Assembly: GCF_029392875.1 (NCBI RefSeq)
Contig: NZ_CP113946.1
Location: forward strand, 868,001-932,000
Length of the DNA: 64,000 nt
Direction: 5' to 3'
Origin: Lactobacillus sp. ESL0677
Lineage (GTDB): Bacteria > Bacillota > Bacilli > Lactobacillales > Lactobacillaceae
Shown here: one piece after another, positions 47,746 through 58,839 of the stretch
How positions within the stretch are numbered: position 1 is the stretch's first letter
Layout: each line of letters opens with the position of its first letter
The notes under the pieces: model-generated
The model's database searches: none
What the model was told of the DNA's origin: nothing
Seen by the model: the letters and a program-made list of their open reading frames with translations, nothing else
Made by a program: the position numbers and the translations under genes

Positions 47746-50535
47746 ATGAGAGTAAAAGATACACTCAACTTGGGTAAGACGAAATTTAAGATGCGGGGAA
47801 ATCTTCCAGTTCGCGAAGCTCAATGGCAGAAAGAATGGGAAGAAAATAAATTATATGAACAAAGATTGAAGTTAAATGAGGGCAAACCTCGCTTTGACTT
47901 ACACGATGGTCCTCCATTTGCCAATGGTAATATTCACATGGGTCACGCAATGAACAAGGTTTCGAAAGATATTATTGTTCGTTATAAGAATATGGACGGC
48001 TATTATGCACCATACGTTCCAGGTTGGGATACTCATGGGTTGCCAATTGAACAACAATTAGCTAAGCAGGGAATCGACCGCAAAACAATGGATCGGGCAG
48101 AATACCGTAAACTTTGTGAAGAATTTGCTAGAAAAGAAATTAAAAAGCAAATGGAAGACTTTAAGCGTCTAGGAGTTATGGGTGATTGGGATCACCCATA
48201 TATTACGCTGCAGCCTGAATATGAAGCCGAAGAAATTCGCGTCTTTGGTAAAATGTACGAAAAAGGTTACATTTACAAGGGCAAGAAGCCAGTTTACTGG
48301 TCACCATCAAGTGAATCCACCTTGGCTGAAGCCGAAGTTGAATATCACGATATTAAATCACCAGCAATTTACGTTGCTTTTCCTGTTAAAGATGGTAAAG
48401 GTATTTTAGCTGAAAAAGATACGTATTTTGTAATTTGGACAACTACGCCATGGACAATTCCTTCAAACTTAGGGATTATTGTTAATCCTAAATTTGATTA
48501 TTCCGTTGTTCAGGTTGGTGCTAAGCGTTATGTTATTGGTACCGATCGCTTAGAAGCGGTTGCTAAAGACCTAGGATGGGAAGACTACAAGGTTGTACAG
48601 CACATGCAGGGTACTGAAATGGAATACATGGTAGCTAAGCACCCACTGTATGACCAAGACTCCTTGTTGATGAATGCACTTTATGTTACTGCCAGTGATG
48701 GTACCGGACTAGTTCATAGTGCGCCTGGTTTTGGTGAAGATGACTATAATGTTGGTCAAAAATATGGCTTACCAGTGTTTAGCCCAATGGATAACAAGGG
48801 CTGCTTCACTTCAGAAATTCCTGATCCTGATTTGGTAGGGATGTTCTATGATGACGCTAATAAAGTTGTTAGTGAAAAGCTGAAGAAATCTGGTAATTTA
48901 CTTAAGTTAAGTTTCTTTACGCACTCATATCCACACGACTGGCGGACTAAGAAGCCGGTTATTTATCGGGCAACAACTCAATGGTTTGCTTCAATTAAAA
49001 AGTGTCGTGAACAAATCCTTGAACAAATTGATCAAGTCAACTTCACACCTTCTTGGGGTAAGTTACGTTTGCACAATATGATTAAGGACCGTGGTGACTG
49101 GGTAATTTCACGTCAACGGGCGTGGGGCGTGCCATTGCCAATTTTCTACGCTGAAGATGATACACCAATTGTTACTCCAGAAACGATTGAGCATATCGCC
49201 CAAATCTTTGCCAAGGAAGGTTCAAATGCTTGGTACACGCACACTGCTAAGGAATTGCTTCCAGAGGGATTTACTTCAGAACATTCACCAAATGGCGAAT
49301 TCAGAAAAGAAACTGACATTCTGGATGTTTGGTTTGATTCTGGGTCATCACATCAAGCAGTTATGGCTCACCGTAAAGATTTGCGTTTCCCAGCTGACCT
49401 TTACCTTGAAGGTAGTGACCAATATCGTGGTTGGTTTAACTCAAGTTTAATTACAGCTGTTGCAGCAACTGGTCAAGCTCCTTACAAGGAAATTTTATCG
49501 CAAGGATTTGTTCTTGATGATAAAGGCCATAAGATGTCGAAGTCTTTGGGTAACGTTATTTCTCCAAATGATGTAATTAAGCAAATGGGGGCCGAAATTA
49601 TTCGCCTGTGGGTTGCTTCAGTTGATACAACTTCTGATGTTGCTGTTTCTCAAGATATTTTGCGTCAAACTTCTGAAAGTTACCGTAAAATTAGAAACAC
49701 ATTTCGTTACATGCTTGCCAACACTAGCGACTTTGATCCAAGTAATAACCGTGTAGCCTACAAGGATATGAATTCAATTGACCAATACATGGAAGTTAGA
49801 TTGAATGACTTGGTTAAGGAATGTCTTGACAGTTACGATAGATATGACTTTAATAATGTTTATAAAAAGGTCTTTGCCTTTATTTCTAATGATTTGTCAG
49901 CTTTTTATCTGGACTTTGCCAAGGATGTTTTGTACATTGAGAGTGAAGATGGTCTTGCAAGAAGATCAATGCAAACAGTGATTTATGATGCTGCCGTTAA
50001 ATTGGCTAAAATTTTAACGCCGATTTTGCCACACACAATGGAAGAAATCTGGTCATTCTTAAAAGAGCCGGAAAACTACATTCAACTTGCAAATATGCCA
50101 GAAGTTGAGGACTTTGCTAACCGTGAAGAATTGCTCGATAACTGGAAACACTTTATGCATCTGCGCGATGATGTTTTAAAGGCATTGGAAGAAGCACGGG
50201 ATAGAAAGTTAATTGGTAAGTCATTTGAAGCTGCCGTTACTATTTACCCAACTGAAGAAACTAAAACGGTTCTTAATGAATTGAATGCTAATTTCAGACA
50301 GATTCTGATTGTTTCTAAGTTGACAGTTGCCGATGGCGAAGCACCAGATGCAGCTGAACAACTGCCAAATGCGGCGATTGTTGTTGAACATGCAGCAGGA
50401 GAAGTTTGTCCACGTTGCCGGATGATTAAGACAGATATTGGTAGCGATACTGATCTGCCTTTGCTCTGTGCACGGTGTGCAGCGATTGTTAAAGAAGACC
50501 ATCCTGAAGCAGTTCAAGAAGGATTAGAAGAATAA
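47746..50535 (+). CDS. ileS: Isoleucyl-tRNA synthetase
   Basis: A 929-residue class Ia synthetase. The HIGH-type motif HMGH is at residues 64-67 in [15 protein letters not shown], and KMSKS is at 596-600. The editing domain contains [11 protein letters not shown]. The C-terminal zinc site has two CxxC pairs, CPRC and CARC. It is the eubacterial form with normal length. It is T-box regulated and lies behind divIVA, the usual place at the end of the dcw cluster. The stop overlaps the start of the next gene. Confidence 0.98.
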   Translation: MRVKDTLNLGKTKFKMRGNLPVREAQWQKEWEENKLYEQRLKLNEGKPRFDLHDGPPFANGNIHMGHAMNKVSKDIIVRYKNMDGYYAPYVPGWDTHGLPIEQQLAKQGIDRKTMDRAEYRKLCEEFARKEIKKQMEDFKRLGVMGDWDHPYITLQPEYEAEEIRVFGKMYEKGYIYKGKKPVYWSPSSESTLAEAEVEYHDIKSPAIYVAFPVKDGKGILAEKDTYFVIWTTTPWTIPSNLGIIVNPKFDYSVVQVGAKRYVIGTDRLEAVAKDLGWEDYKVVQHMQGTEMEYMVAKHPLYDQDSLLMNALYVTASDGTGLVHSAPGFGEDDYNVGQKYGLPVFSPMDNKGCFTSEIPDPDLVGMFYDDANKVVSEKLKKSGNLLKLSFFTHSYPHDWRTKKPVIYRATTQWFASIKKCREQILEQIDQVNFTPSWGKLRLHNMIKDRGDWVISRQRAWGVPLPIFYAEDDTPIVTPETIEHIAQIFAKEGSNAWYTHTAKELLPEGFTSEHSPNGEFRKETDILDVWFDSGSSHQAVMAHRKDLRFPADLYLEGSDQYRGWFNSSLITAVAATGQAPYKEILSQGFVLDDKGHKMSKSLGNVISPNDVIKQMGAEIIRLWVASVDTTSDVAVSQDILRQTSESYRKIRNTFRYMLANTSDFDPSNNRVAYKDMNSIDQYMEVRLNDLVKECLDSYDRYDFNNVYKKVFAFISNDLSAFYLDFAKDVLYIESEDGLARRSMQTVIYDAAVKLAKILTPILPHTMEEIWSFLKEPENYIQLANMPEVEDFANREELLDNWKHFMHLRDDVLKALEEARDRKLIGKSFEAAVTIYPTEETKTVLNELNANFRQILIVSKLTVADGEAPDAAEQLPNAAIVVEHAAGEVCPRCRMIKTDIGSDTDLPLLCARCAAIVKEDHPEAVQEGLEE

Positions 50536-50756
50536 TGCGCTTAGGAACAGTAAAACAATTTGATCATGACAGCAGTTTTGGCTTTATTGAGGATGACGAA
50601 AACCATAAGTCGTACTTTGTATTTTATACAGCGATTAAAGAGGAGGGCTATCGCCGTCTTCAAGTCGGTCAAAAGGTTAAGTACCAACTTGCGCAAGGTA
50701 AAAATGGGTTACAATGTGTCAATGTATATTTAGCTGATACGCAAGAAAGTGAGTAA
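50535..50756 (+). CDS. Cold-shock-domain protein, atypical
   Basis: A 73-residue single cold-shock domain. It opens [20 protein letters not shown], in which SFGFI corresponds to RNP1, and the RNP2-like part is YFVFY. It is clearly more divergent than housekeeping CspA proteins (for example no KWFN start and no VFVH). A nucleic-acid-binding role is inferred. Its start overlaps the ileS stop, and the Nudix gene follows immediately, so all three are probably cotranscribed. Confidence 0.88.
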   Translation: MRLGTVKQFDHDSSFGFIEDDENHKSYFVFYTAIKEEGYRRLQVGQKVKYQLAQGKNGLQCVNVYLADTQESE

Positions 50757-51320
50757 ATGGATTTAATAGAAACTGAAATTTCTTCAAAGCAAATTTTTAA
50801 GGGGCGAATTGTCGATCTTGCTGTTAGAACAATTAAATTGCCTAATGGTGCTAGTGCAACTCGCGAAGTAGTCAATCATCAACCAGCTGCAGCTGTGATT
50901 GCGGTTAATAGCAAGCAAGAAATGTTGCTGGTTGAACAATGGCGTGAACCAATTAAAGAATTGACGTTGGAGATTCCAGCTGGGTTAATCGATGAAACTG
51001 ACGCAAGTCCACTTGATGCGATGAAGCGTGAACTCAACGAAGAGGGCGGCTATCGTGCTGATTATTGGGAAAAAGTTGCTGAATTTTATTCATCACCCGG
51101 TTTTACTAATGAAAAATTGCATTTATTTTATTGTGATACATTAACTAAGTTAACCGACAAACGGCCGCTTGATATGGACGAATTTTTAACCAGTCATTGG
51201 TATAATTTAGCTGATTTAAAGCAGTTGTCTGCTCAAGGTAAAATTGTTGATGCTAAAACCTTGTATGCAATGAGCGTGTGGGAAAACATGCTGCTAACAG
51301 GTGAAAAAGCAAAGGAATAA
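50757..51320 (+). CDS. Nudix hydrolase, ADP-ribose pyrophosphatase type
   Basis: A 187-residue Nudix protein resembling YqkG/NudF ADP-ribose pyrophosphatases. The Nudix box region GLIDETDASPLDAMKREL is followed by NEEGGY. Compared with the classical spacing, one residue appears inserted before the RE-x-x-EE core, and the first glutamate is an aspartate. LEIPAG precedes the box as in ADP-ribose enzymes. The start directly follows the previous stop. Substrate is inferred from family resemblance. Confidence 0.88.
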   Translation: MDLIETEISSKQIFKGRIVDLAVRTIKLPNGASATREVVNHQPAAAVIAVNSKQEMLLVEQWREPIKELTLEIPAGLIDETDASPLDAMKRELNEEGGYRADYWEKVAEFYSSPGFTNEKLHLFYCDTLTKLTDKRPLDMDEFLTSHWYNLADLKQLSAQGKIVDAKTLYAMSVWENMLLTGEKAKE

Positions 51321-51321
51321 T

Positions 51322-51672
51322 ATGACTGAGAAACGATCCGATTACCGCAAACAAATTAAACGTAAAAAGAATAGTGGCCTTTTACATACAATTAAGTCAG
51401 CTTTTGATGATAGCGATGAAGCAGTTGATGTTAATCCTGACTTTATGCGTGAATCTGAAGAAAAAGAGCAAGTAGCGCCAAAAGCTGCTGCAAGATCTAA
51501 ACGTAAAAGGCAGCATCACGCTACTCGTGAATCTAGTGTGCGAACTAATGCGAAAACGGGCAAAAAGCAGGATACTGACAAGGCCCTGTTTTTAAAGAAA
51601 AAGCTGAATCGAGCAATTTTGATTGTAATTGTTTTAATTGTTCTGGTATTATTGGCATTGTTTCATTTATAA
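51322..51672 (+). CDS. Small tail-anchored membrane protein, unknown function
   Basis: A 116-residue protein not assigned to a family by me. It starts MTEKRSDYRKQIKRKK and has a highly charged, presumably disordered cytoplasmic part rich in Lys, Arg and Glu. A single C-terminal transmembrane segment (about 96-116, AILIVIVLIVLVLLALFHL) ends it. I chose ATG 51322, with AAAGGA before it, over an upstream in-frame GTG that would overlap the Nudix gene. Its place between Nudix and mtnN suggests a conserved operon member. Confidence 0.8.
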   Translation: MTEKRSDYRKQIKRKKNSGLLHTIKSAFDDSDEAVDVNPDFMRESEEKEQVAPKAAARSKRKRQHHATRESSVRTNAKTGKKQDTDKALFLKKKLNRAILIVIVLIVLVLLALFHL

Positions 51673-51698
51673 AGATAAATTTTTATTTGAGGATTAAG

Positions 51699-52394
51699 AT
51701 GAAGATAGCAATTATTGTCCCAATGGCAATTGAGGCAGAATATTATCGTAAAAACTTTCACTCAGGTAACAAGGAAATGTTCGGATCAACCGTATTCGAG
51801 CATTTTTGCGTTAAAGACAATGATATTTACTTGGGCTTGAGTGGAATTGGCAAGGTGCAAGCGGCAATGAACTTGTCTAGCTTATTAAGCAAGGTTGAGA
51901 TTGATTTAATTTTGATGACGGGGACTGCCGGGTCATTGGCTGCTGATGTTCACAGAGAAGACTTGCTGCTAGCTGATTCGTTCACCTATCATGATGCGCA
52001 TAATACCCTAGCTGGTGATTATGTTGAAGGTCAAATTCCGGGAGAACCAGCAGAATTTAAGCTGGATTCTGTTGCTAGAAACAACTTTAAACACTTCCTG
52101 ACGGAGGAAAATGTGCCATTTAAAGAAGGATTGATCGTTACTGGTGATGCTTTTATTGGCTCCGATGTTCAAAAAGAGACGATTAAACATAATTTCCCTA
52201 AAGCCTTGGCTGTGGAAATGGAAGGCGCTGCTTTTGCGCAAGTTGCTTACCACTTTAATAAGCCGCTGATTGCTTTACGGGCAATTTCTGATAATGGTAA
52301 TGACGATGCTAATGAAGATTTTGACAAGTTTGCCCAAAAAGTTGGTGCTAAAGCCGCTGAACTGATTTGTGCTTATTTAAAGAAGATGAATTAA
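51699..52394 (+). CDS. mtnN: 5'-methylthioadenosine/S-adenosylhomocysteine nucleosidase
   Basis: A 231-residue enzyme that hydrolyses methylthioadenosine and S-adenosylhomocysteine, recycling products of SAM use and leading towards autoinducer-2 precursors. It begins MKIAIIVPMAIEAEYY, and the catalytic-site motif VEMEGAAFAQVA and RAISDNGNDDA are typical. The ATG at 51699 is preceded by GAGGA; a TTG four codons upstream is less likely. The next gene begins at the base after its stop, so it is in the same operon as the second cysteine desulfurase. Confidence 0.95.
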   Translation: MKIAIIVPMAIEAEYYRKNFHSGNKEMFGSTVFEHFCVKDNDIYLGLSGIGKVQAAMNLSSLLSKVEIDLILMTGTAGSLAADVHREDLLLADSFTYHDAHNTLAGDYVEGQIPGEPAEFKLDSVARNNFKHFLTEENVPFKEGLIVTGDAFIGSDVQKETIKHNFPKALAVEMEGAAFAQVAYHFNKPLIALRAISDNGNDDANEDFDKFAQKVGAKAAELICAYLKKMN

Positions 52395-53543
52395 ATGCAA
52401 GAAATTTATTTAGATAATGCCGCGACCACGCCAATGTCACCGCAAGTGATTGATGTCATGACCAGTGAAATGAAGAACGACTTTGGTAATGCATCAAGTA
52501 CTTACGAATTGGGCCGTAAGGCGCGACACGCAATTGATCATGCGCGCAGTCAAATTGCAGCAGCAATTAATGCCGATGATAATGAAATTATTTTTACTTC
52601 CGGTGGCTCGGAGAGTAATAATACTGCTATTTTTGGCGTTGCCCACAGTCGCAAAGAAATTGGTAGGCAAATTATCACGACTAAAATTGAGCATCCGTCA
52701 GTTTTGAATCCGATGCGTCAGTTAGAGCGCGAGGGTTACGAAGTGACATACCTCGATGTTGATGAGAACGGTCATATTTCACTTGACGATCTCAAAAGCG
52801 CCTTGACACCAGCAACGATTTTAGTATCAGTCATGGCTGTCAATAATGAAGTTGGTAGTATTAATCCGCTGGCAGAGATCGGCGCCATTGTCGCAGATAG
52901 CAATGCCTATTTTCATGTTGATGCAGTTCAGGGTCTTGGTAATATTGACCTTGATGTTAAGAAAATGCAGATTGACTTGTTATCAACGTCAGCTCATAAA
53001 ATTAATGGACCTAAGTTTTTAGGCTTTTTATACGAAAATAAGCAAATTAATTTACCACCCCTAGTTTTAGGTGGTGAGCAGGAAACCAAACGTCGGGCTG
53101 GTACTGAAAATGTGCCGGGAATTGCTGGCTTTGGTGAGGCTGTTAGTGAAATTGCCGCAATTGACAAAGCAGCTTTGCAGGCCAAGTATTCGCATTGGCA
53201 AGAGATGATTTTGCAGGCACTTGACGAGAGTAATGTCCAGTATGAAGTTAATGGCGGCCGCGGCGAGCACGTATCACATCATGTTCTTAATCTGCATATC
53301 ATTGGTGTCAGCACGACGATTTTACAAGCAAACCTTGATTTGGCAGGCTTTGCCGTCTCTGGTGGTTCTGCTTGTACCGCTGGTTCACTTGAGCCTTCGC
53401 ATGTTTTGATGGCTTGTTTTGGTAAAAAGTCTCCGCGAGTTAATGAGTCAATCCGAATTTCTTTTGGGCGGTATAATACGGACGAGGAAGTAGTTGCTTT
53501 TGCGCAAGAATTATGTAAAATTGCCCATAAGGTACAAAAGTGA
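52395..53543 (+). CDS. yrvO: Cysteine desulfurase, YrvO-like partner of MnmA
   Basis: A 382-residue PLP-dependent cysteine desulfurase, paralogous to the enzyme at 23001. It begins MQEIYLDNAATTPMS. PLP lysine K202 is in STSAHKINGP, and the persulfide cysteine C327 is in GGSACTAGSLEPSHVL. It is followed by a DUF1831 gene and mnmA. In Bacillus, YrvO next to MnmA supplies sulfur for tRNA 2-thiouridine, and the name here rests on that synteny. It starts directly after mtnN, with no promoter gap. Confidence 0.92.
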   Translation: MQEIYLDNAATTPMSPQVIDVMTSEMKNDFGNASSTYELGRKARHAIDHARSQIAAAINADDNEIIFTSGGSESNNTAIFGVAHSRKEIGRQIITTKIEHPSVLNPMRQLEREGYEVTYLDVDENGHISLDDLKSALTPATILVSVMAVNNEVGSINPLAEIGAIVADSNAYFHVDAVQGLGNIDLDVKKMQIDLLSTSAHKINGPKFLGFLYENKQINLPPLVLGGEQETKRRAGTENVPGIAGFGEAVSEIAAIDKAALQAKYSHWQEMILQALDESNVQYEVNGGRGEHVSHHVLNLHIIGVSTTILQANLDLAGFAVSGGSACTAGSLEPSHVLMACFGKKSPRVNESIRISFGRYNTDEEVVAFAQELCKIAHKVQK

Positions 53544-53572
53544 TTGCTTTTTCTAGCAAGTTAACTTATTAT
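53544..53572 (+). promoter_or_regulatory. Promoter of the DUF1831-mnmA unit
   Basis: TTGCTT (53544-53549) and TATTAT (53567-53572) are separated by 17 bases. They lie immediately after the desulfurase stop and 20 bases before the next ATG. Confidence 0.65.
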
Positions 53573-53591
53573 AAGTAAGTGAGGTAAAATT

Positions 53592-53933
53592 ATGGCAAAT
53601 ACAGTTATAATTAATGGCGACCAGCGTAAATTTACACTAAGTCCCGATTTAAAACTTTATGCGTTGATTGATGCCGGTTTTGTCAAAACCGTTAAGGGCA
53701 ATTTCAATTATGAACATCCACTTTATAATGATTCTCCTTATGATGCACCAACTAAACTTAAAATGACAATTAACAAGGACATGACGCGGTTAACAATGGT
53801 GGTAACCGATCGCAGTGGCCTGCAAAAGGTAAATATTTTTAAGAACAAGCAATTAGCACAAACTGTAGAACTGTTAGACTATATTTTAAAAGATCTCGAA
53901 GAACGTAAAATTATTGTTCCAGTAAAGGATTGA
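53592..53933 (+). CDS. DUF1831 family protein
   Basis: A 113-residue soluble protein matching the DUF1831 family of lactobacilli; function unknown. It has no transmembrane segment or cysteine. The ribosome site GTGAGG precedes the ATG. Its conserved place between the cysteine desulfurase and mnmA suggests some link with tRNA thiolation, but this is only context. Confidence 0.88.
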   Translation: MANTVIINGDQRKFTLSPDLKLYALIDAGFVKTVKGNFNYEHPLYNDSPYDAPTKLKMTINKDMTRLTMVVTDRSGLQKVNIFKNKQLAQTVELLDYILKDLEERKIIVPVKD

Positions 53934-53936
53934 TGA

Positions 53937-55064
<1,128 letters not shown>

Positions 55065-55072
55065 TTTGATCT

Positions 55073-55106
55073 AAAAAAGGAAAGCATAATTTGCTTTTCT
55101 TTTTTT
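55073..55106 (+). terminator. Terminator of mnmA
   Basis: aaaaaaggaaagca pairs with tgcttttctttttt (one wobble, 5-base loop), followed by more T residues. It starts 9 bases after the stop. Confidence 0.88.
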
Positions 55107-55132
55107 GTTTTGCTCTCATTAAATGATAAACT
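55105..55132 (+). promoter_or_regulatory. Weak promoter candidate for the histidine phosphatase operon
   Basis: TTGTTT (55105-55110) and TAAACT (55127-55132) have a 16-base spacer, in the short gap after the mnmA terminator. The match is moderate. Confidence 0.4.
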
Positions 55133-55170
55133 AGACAAGTAACAGCAATAGAAAAGAGATAAAATTACTG

Positions 55171-55830
55171 ATGCAGATTTATTTTGTACGGCATGGAAAA
55201 ACAGAGTGGAATCTTGAAGAACGGTTTCAAGGAGGACATGGGGACTCCCCGCTATTGTCACAAAGTTTAATTGATATTAAAAAGTTGGGTCAGCACCTAA
55301 AAAATATTAAATTTAGGGCAATTTATGCTAGTCCGCTAAAACGGGCCTTTAATACAGCGCAAGGAATTGATGATGCAATGAATGCTGAATTACCGGTGAT
55401 TATTGATGAACGTCTGCGTGAATTTAACTTAGGTAAAATGGAAGGCATGCAATTTAAGGCAGCCGAGCAAAAGTATCCTACACAAGTTAATGACCTGTGG
55501 CATCATCCTGAGCGCTATGATGGGCACCAGATTAGTGGTGAAAATTACCCTGAAGTGATTGCTCGTGGTCAAAGCTTTGCCCGTGAAGTTGCGCAGAAAT
55601 TTTCTAATCCAGATGATAAAGTTTTGGCAGTTAGTCATGGTGCTGCTTTGTCAGCAATTATGGGTGGTTTGTTAGGCTTTTCACTTAAAAATTTGCGCCA
55701 AAAGGGTAGCCTAAATAATACTAGTTTGACAATTTTATCTACCGATGACCAAGGCCAAACATGGCACTCATTAATTTGGAATGAGACCGACTTTTTAGAC
55801 CGTAAACTTTCAGAAACGGATGCATTATAA
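55171..55830 (+). CDS. Histidine phosphatase family protein (GpmB-like)
   Basis: A 219-residue member of the histidine phosphatase superfamily. The phosphorylated histidine is H8 in FVRHGKTEWN, and the second catalytic histidine is H156 in VSHGAAL. Such proteins include cofactor-dependent phosphoglycerate mutases and broad phosphatases; this length and sequence fit a phosphatase better than the glycolytic mutase. The ribosome site is weak. The next gene starts at the base after its stop. Confidence 0.9.
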   Translation: MQIYFVRHGKTEWNLEERFQGGHGDSPLLSQSLIDIKKLGQHLKNIKFRAIYASPLKRAFNTAQGIDDAMNAELPVIIDERLREFNLGKMEGMQFKAAEQKYPTQVNDLWHHPERYDGHQISGENYPEVIARGQSFAREVAQKFSNPDDKVLAVSHGAALSAIMGGLLGFSLKNLRQKGSLNNTSLTILSTDDQGQTWHSLIWNETDFLDRKLSETDAL

Positions 55831-56469
55831 ATGGCGAAACAGGATAAGCGGCAAGCAGACATTGACCAAAAAATTCACCAATTAATAACCAAAATCGATC
55901 AACAGCCGCAAAAGGCGGATAATTATTTGCAACTGGCAACTTATTTACTAAATGAGGGTAGTTTTGCTCAAGCAACGCAATTATTGGAGCAGGCCAAGCA
56001 GGTAGTGAAAAAGCCGCAGGACTTAGATTATGATTTAGCGGTTTGCTATTACATGCAAGGAGATTTTGATAAGGCACTAACCTTGCTAGACCAAATTCCA
56101 AATGATGATTTAGTTTTATACCAAAAAGCACTAGTCTACCTCAAAATTGGGCAGCAGCAAAAAGCCTTGGCTTATGCGTTGACAATCAAGAAACTGGATA
56201 AGCGAGTACAAGAATTATTGGGCGATATTTGGCTTAGCCTGGGTCAATTAAAGGAAGCGCGCACTAGTTATGAGCAAATTCCACCAGCTGCTAGAAGTGC
56301 GAAAGTTAATTTCTTACTTGGAATTACGGTTTTGGAAGATGACCGCGAGAAGGCACAAGAATTTTTGCAAACAGCGAAAAAATTGGACCCGAAATATTAT
56401 CAGCAGGCACTTGACCAGTATTCATCAATTCTTAAATTAGTTAAGGATAAGGGCAATAGTAATGACTGA
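55831..56469 (+). CDS. Tetratricopeptide repeat protein
   Basis: A 212-residue protein made of helical pairs that fit about five TPR units, for example NYLQLATYLLNEGSFAQATQLLEQA and ALVYLKIGQQQKALAYAL. It has no signal peptide or membrane segment and is presumably a cytoplasmic scaffold. It overlaps recD2 by 8 bases, a common arrangement in lactobacilli and bacilli. Specific partner unknown. Confidence 0.9.
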   Translation: MAKQDKRQADIDQKIHQLITKIDQQPQKADNYLQLATYLLNEGSFAQATQLLEQAKQVVKKPQDLDYDLAVCYYMQGDFDKALTLLDQIPNDDLVLYQKALVYLKIGQQQKALAYALTIKKLDKRVQELLGDIWLSLGQLKEARTSYEQIPPAARSAKVNFLLGITVLEDDREKAQEFLQTAKKLDPKYYQQALDQYSSILKLVKDKGNSND

Positions 56470-58825
56470 ATTTGTAGGCAAAATTAACGGAATTGTTTTT
56501 GAAAATAATCAGGATTTGTACAAAATTCTTGACGTGACGATTAGTGGCAAACTGGCTGATTATGACCGGGACGAAATTAAAGTCACTGGTAATTTCGGTG
56601 ATGTGCAAATCGGTGGCACCTATCAGTTTTCAGGTAAATTGGTGGTTCATAATAAATTTGGCTTGCAGTTTCGCTGTGATCGTTATCAGCAGGCTCTGCC
56701 ACATGAGGAGGGCAGTCTGAGCCGCTATTTGAGTTCAAGTAAGTTCCCTGGCATTGGTAAAAAAGCCGCTAATACAATTATTGCCGAATTAGGAGTCAAT
56801 GCCTTGGCAGTGCTGAAGGACAATCCAGCCAAGATTGCTACATTGCCTTTAACGCAAAAACAAAAGGATAGTTTGCTTGCTGGCGTAAATTCGATGGATT
56901 CTTATTCAGAAATCATTTTGAAGTTGACCCAGTTTGGTTTGAATAAAAAGGTCGCTAGTCGTTTTTACCAAATCTATCATGGGGAAACACTGATTAAGCT
57001 GCAGGAAGATCCTTATGCCTCAATTGATGAGGTCACTGGTTATGCTTTTAGGAGTGCTGACCGCATGGGGCAAGAGCTGGGAATTCCAAATGATGATCCC
57101 CGCAGAATTAATGGTGCCATTTTTCAAGTTTTGCTTGATGAGCTAAGTAAAGAAGGTAACACCTACGTTAAATTGGCACAATTATTGACGGACACTAGTA
57201 AACTTTTGCAAATTAACCAGTTCGACCCAATTGCTAATTGTGTTAATCAACTCCAACATGACGGTAAAATTGTTGTTTCTGGCGAAAATGCGGCGCTGCA
57301 AAATATTGCACAAGCCGAAAATGATATTGCTTTAACGATGAAAAATTTAATTGAGCGGCGAGTTGAGCAAGATGAGGATGAGCAATATAGTGATCGCAGT
57401 GTTAATCAAGCAATTAAAAAGGCGGAAAAAGAGCTAAAAATCAAGTATGATGACACGCAAAAGGCAGCCATTAAAAATGCTTTAACTCACCCGATTTCGA
57501 TTTTGACAGGTGGCCCCGGTACCGGTAAGACGACAATCATTAACGGAATTTTGCTGGCACTGCGCGATTTGGCAGAGATACCAGCTTCTGCGCTTTATAG
57601 CAGTGATCCACCGTTTCTATTGGCCGCGCCCACTGGTCGTGCTGCTAAAAGAATGGAAGAAATAACTGGCATTACTGCCAAGACAATTCACCGCATGTTA
57701 GGATTAGGCATTGGTGAAAATGATGAAGCCGACCTGAATGAGCTTAATGGTGAAATTTTAATCATCGATGAAATGTCCATGGTTGACATGTTCCTGTTTA
57801 AGCAGCTAATTTCAAGTATTAATCAAACTAAGCACGTTGTTTTTGTTGGTGATAAAGATCAGCTACCATCAGTTGGTCCGGGCAATGTCTTTAGTGATTT
57901 GATTAAATCAGCAGCGCTGCCAACGACTGTGTTAACGCAAATTCACCGGCAAGGTGATGATTCAAGTATTATTACCTTGGCTCATGATATTAATGAGGGG
58001 ACTGATCAAGATGCCTTGTTCCAAAAGACAAAAAATTATTCCTTTATTTCTTGCCCGCCGTACGAAATTGGCCACGTGGTCAGTCAAATTGTTGAGCGTG
58101 CGCTAAAGAAATTTAAACCAGATGATATTCAAATTCTTGGGGCAATGTATCACGGCGAAGGCGGGGTTACTAACTTAAATAATTTGATTCAGGAAATTAT
58201 GAACCCAGCTCAACCTGATAGCAAGTATCTTGAAGTCCATGATGAAATCTTTCGGATTGGTGACCGGGTTTTACAATTGCAGAATAACCCGGAAAAAGAT
58301 ATTTATAACGGTCAAATTGGGAAAATTGTTGCTATTGATTCTAAAAATACTCAAAAATGTATGACTGCTGATTTTGATGGTCGAGAAATCAATTTTAGTA
58401 AAAAAGACCTGTTTGACCTCACTCGTGCTTATGCCATCACAATTCATAAGTCACAAGGATCAGAATTTCCGTTGGTCATTCTAAATTTAACTATGCAAAA
58501 TTATGTGATGCTCAAGCGTAATCTGTTATATACGGCAGTTACGCGGGCAGAAAAAAATTTGGTTTTAGTTGGTGATCCACGGGCTTATGTGATGGCACTC
58601 AATACATCGGGCAATGACCGAAGAACTGGTTTGACTGCCAAACTGCAAAAATTACTTGAGCAGGAGCCTGATAAAACTGCCGGTGAACAAGTTGTTGCTG
58701 AAGCTTCGACTAAAGAGCAAAATAGTGAGCCGAAGGATTATATTTTGACACCAGAACTGATTTATTCTGGTGAAATTGATCCGATGATTGGTATGCGCGG
58801 CATTAAATTGGTGTCACGCACATAA
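56462..58825 (+). CDS. recD2: ATP-dependent DNA helicase RecD2
   Basis: A 787-residue superfamily 1B, 5'-3' DNA helicase of the RecB-independent RecD2 type. An N-terminal OB-like and helix-hairpin-helix region (FPGIGKKAANTIIAELG near residue 98) precedes the motor. Walker A GGPGTGKTT is at 350-358, Walker B is LIIDEMSM, and helicase motif VI is YTAVTRAEKNLVLVG. The C-terminal SH3-like and UvrD_C_2 parts include TIHKSQGSEFPLVIL. It acts in DNA repair and replication-fork processing. Confidence 0.95.
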   Translation: MTEFVGKINGIVFENNQDLYKILDVTISGKLADYDRDEIKVTGNFGDVQIGGTYQFSGKLVVHNKFGLQFRCDRYQQALPHEEGSLSRYLSSSKFPGIGKKAANTIIAELGVNALAVLKDNPAKIATLPLTQKQKDSLLAGVNSMDSYSEIILKLTQFGLNKKVASRFYQIYHGETLIKLQEDPYASIDEVTGYAFRSADRMGQELGIPNDDPRRINGAIFQVLLDELSKEGNTYVKLAQLLTDTSKLLQINQFDPIANCVNQLQHDGKIVVSGENAALQNIAQAENDIALTMKNLIERRVEQDEDEQYSDRSVNQAIKKAEKELKIKYDDTQKAAIKNALTHPISILTGGPGTGKTTIINGILLALRDLAEIPASALYSSDPPFLLAAPTGRAAKRMEEITGITAKTIHRMLGLGIGENDEADLNELNGEILIIDEMSMVDMFLFKQLISSINQTKHVVFVGDKDQLPSVGPGNVFSDLIKSAALPTTVLTQIHRQGDDSSIITLAHDINEGTDQDALFQKTKNYSFISCPPYEIGHVVSQIVERALKKFKPDDIQILGAMYHGEGGVTNLNNLIQEIMNPAQPDSKYLEVHDEIFRIGDRVLQLQNNPEKDIYNGQIGKIVAIDSKNTQKCMTADFDGREINFSKKDLFDLTRAYAITIHKSQGSEFPLVILNLTMQNYVMLKRNLLYTAVTRAEKNLVLVGDPRAYVMALNTSGNDRRTGLTAKLQKLLEQEPDKTAGEQVVAEASTKEQNSEPKDYILTPELIYSGEIDPMIGMRGIKLVSRT

Positions 58826-58839
58826 AATAGAGGTAAGTA

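Noticed and set aside
55739..56131. Minus-strand ORF of 130 codons opposite the TPR gene
   Set aside because: It is antisense to a clear TPR protein and bridges two operon genes; no family features.
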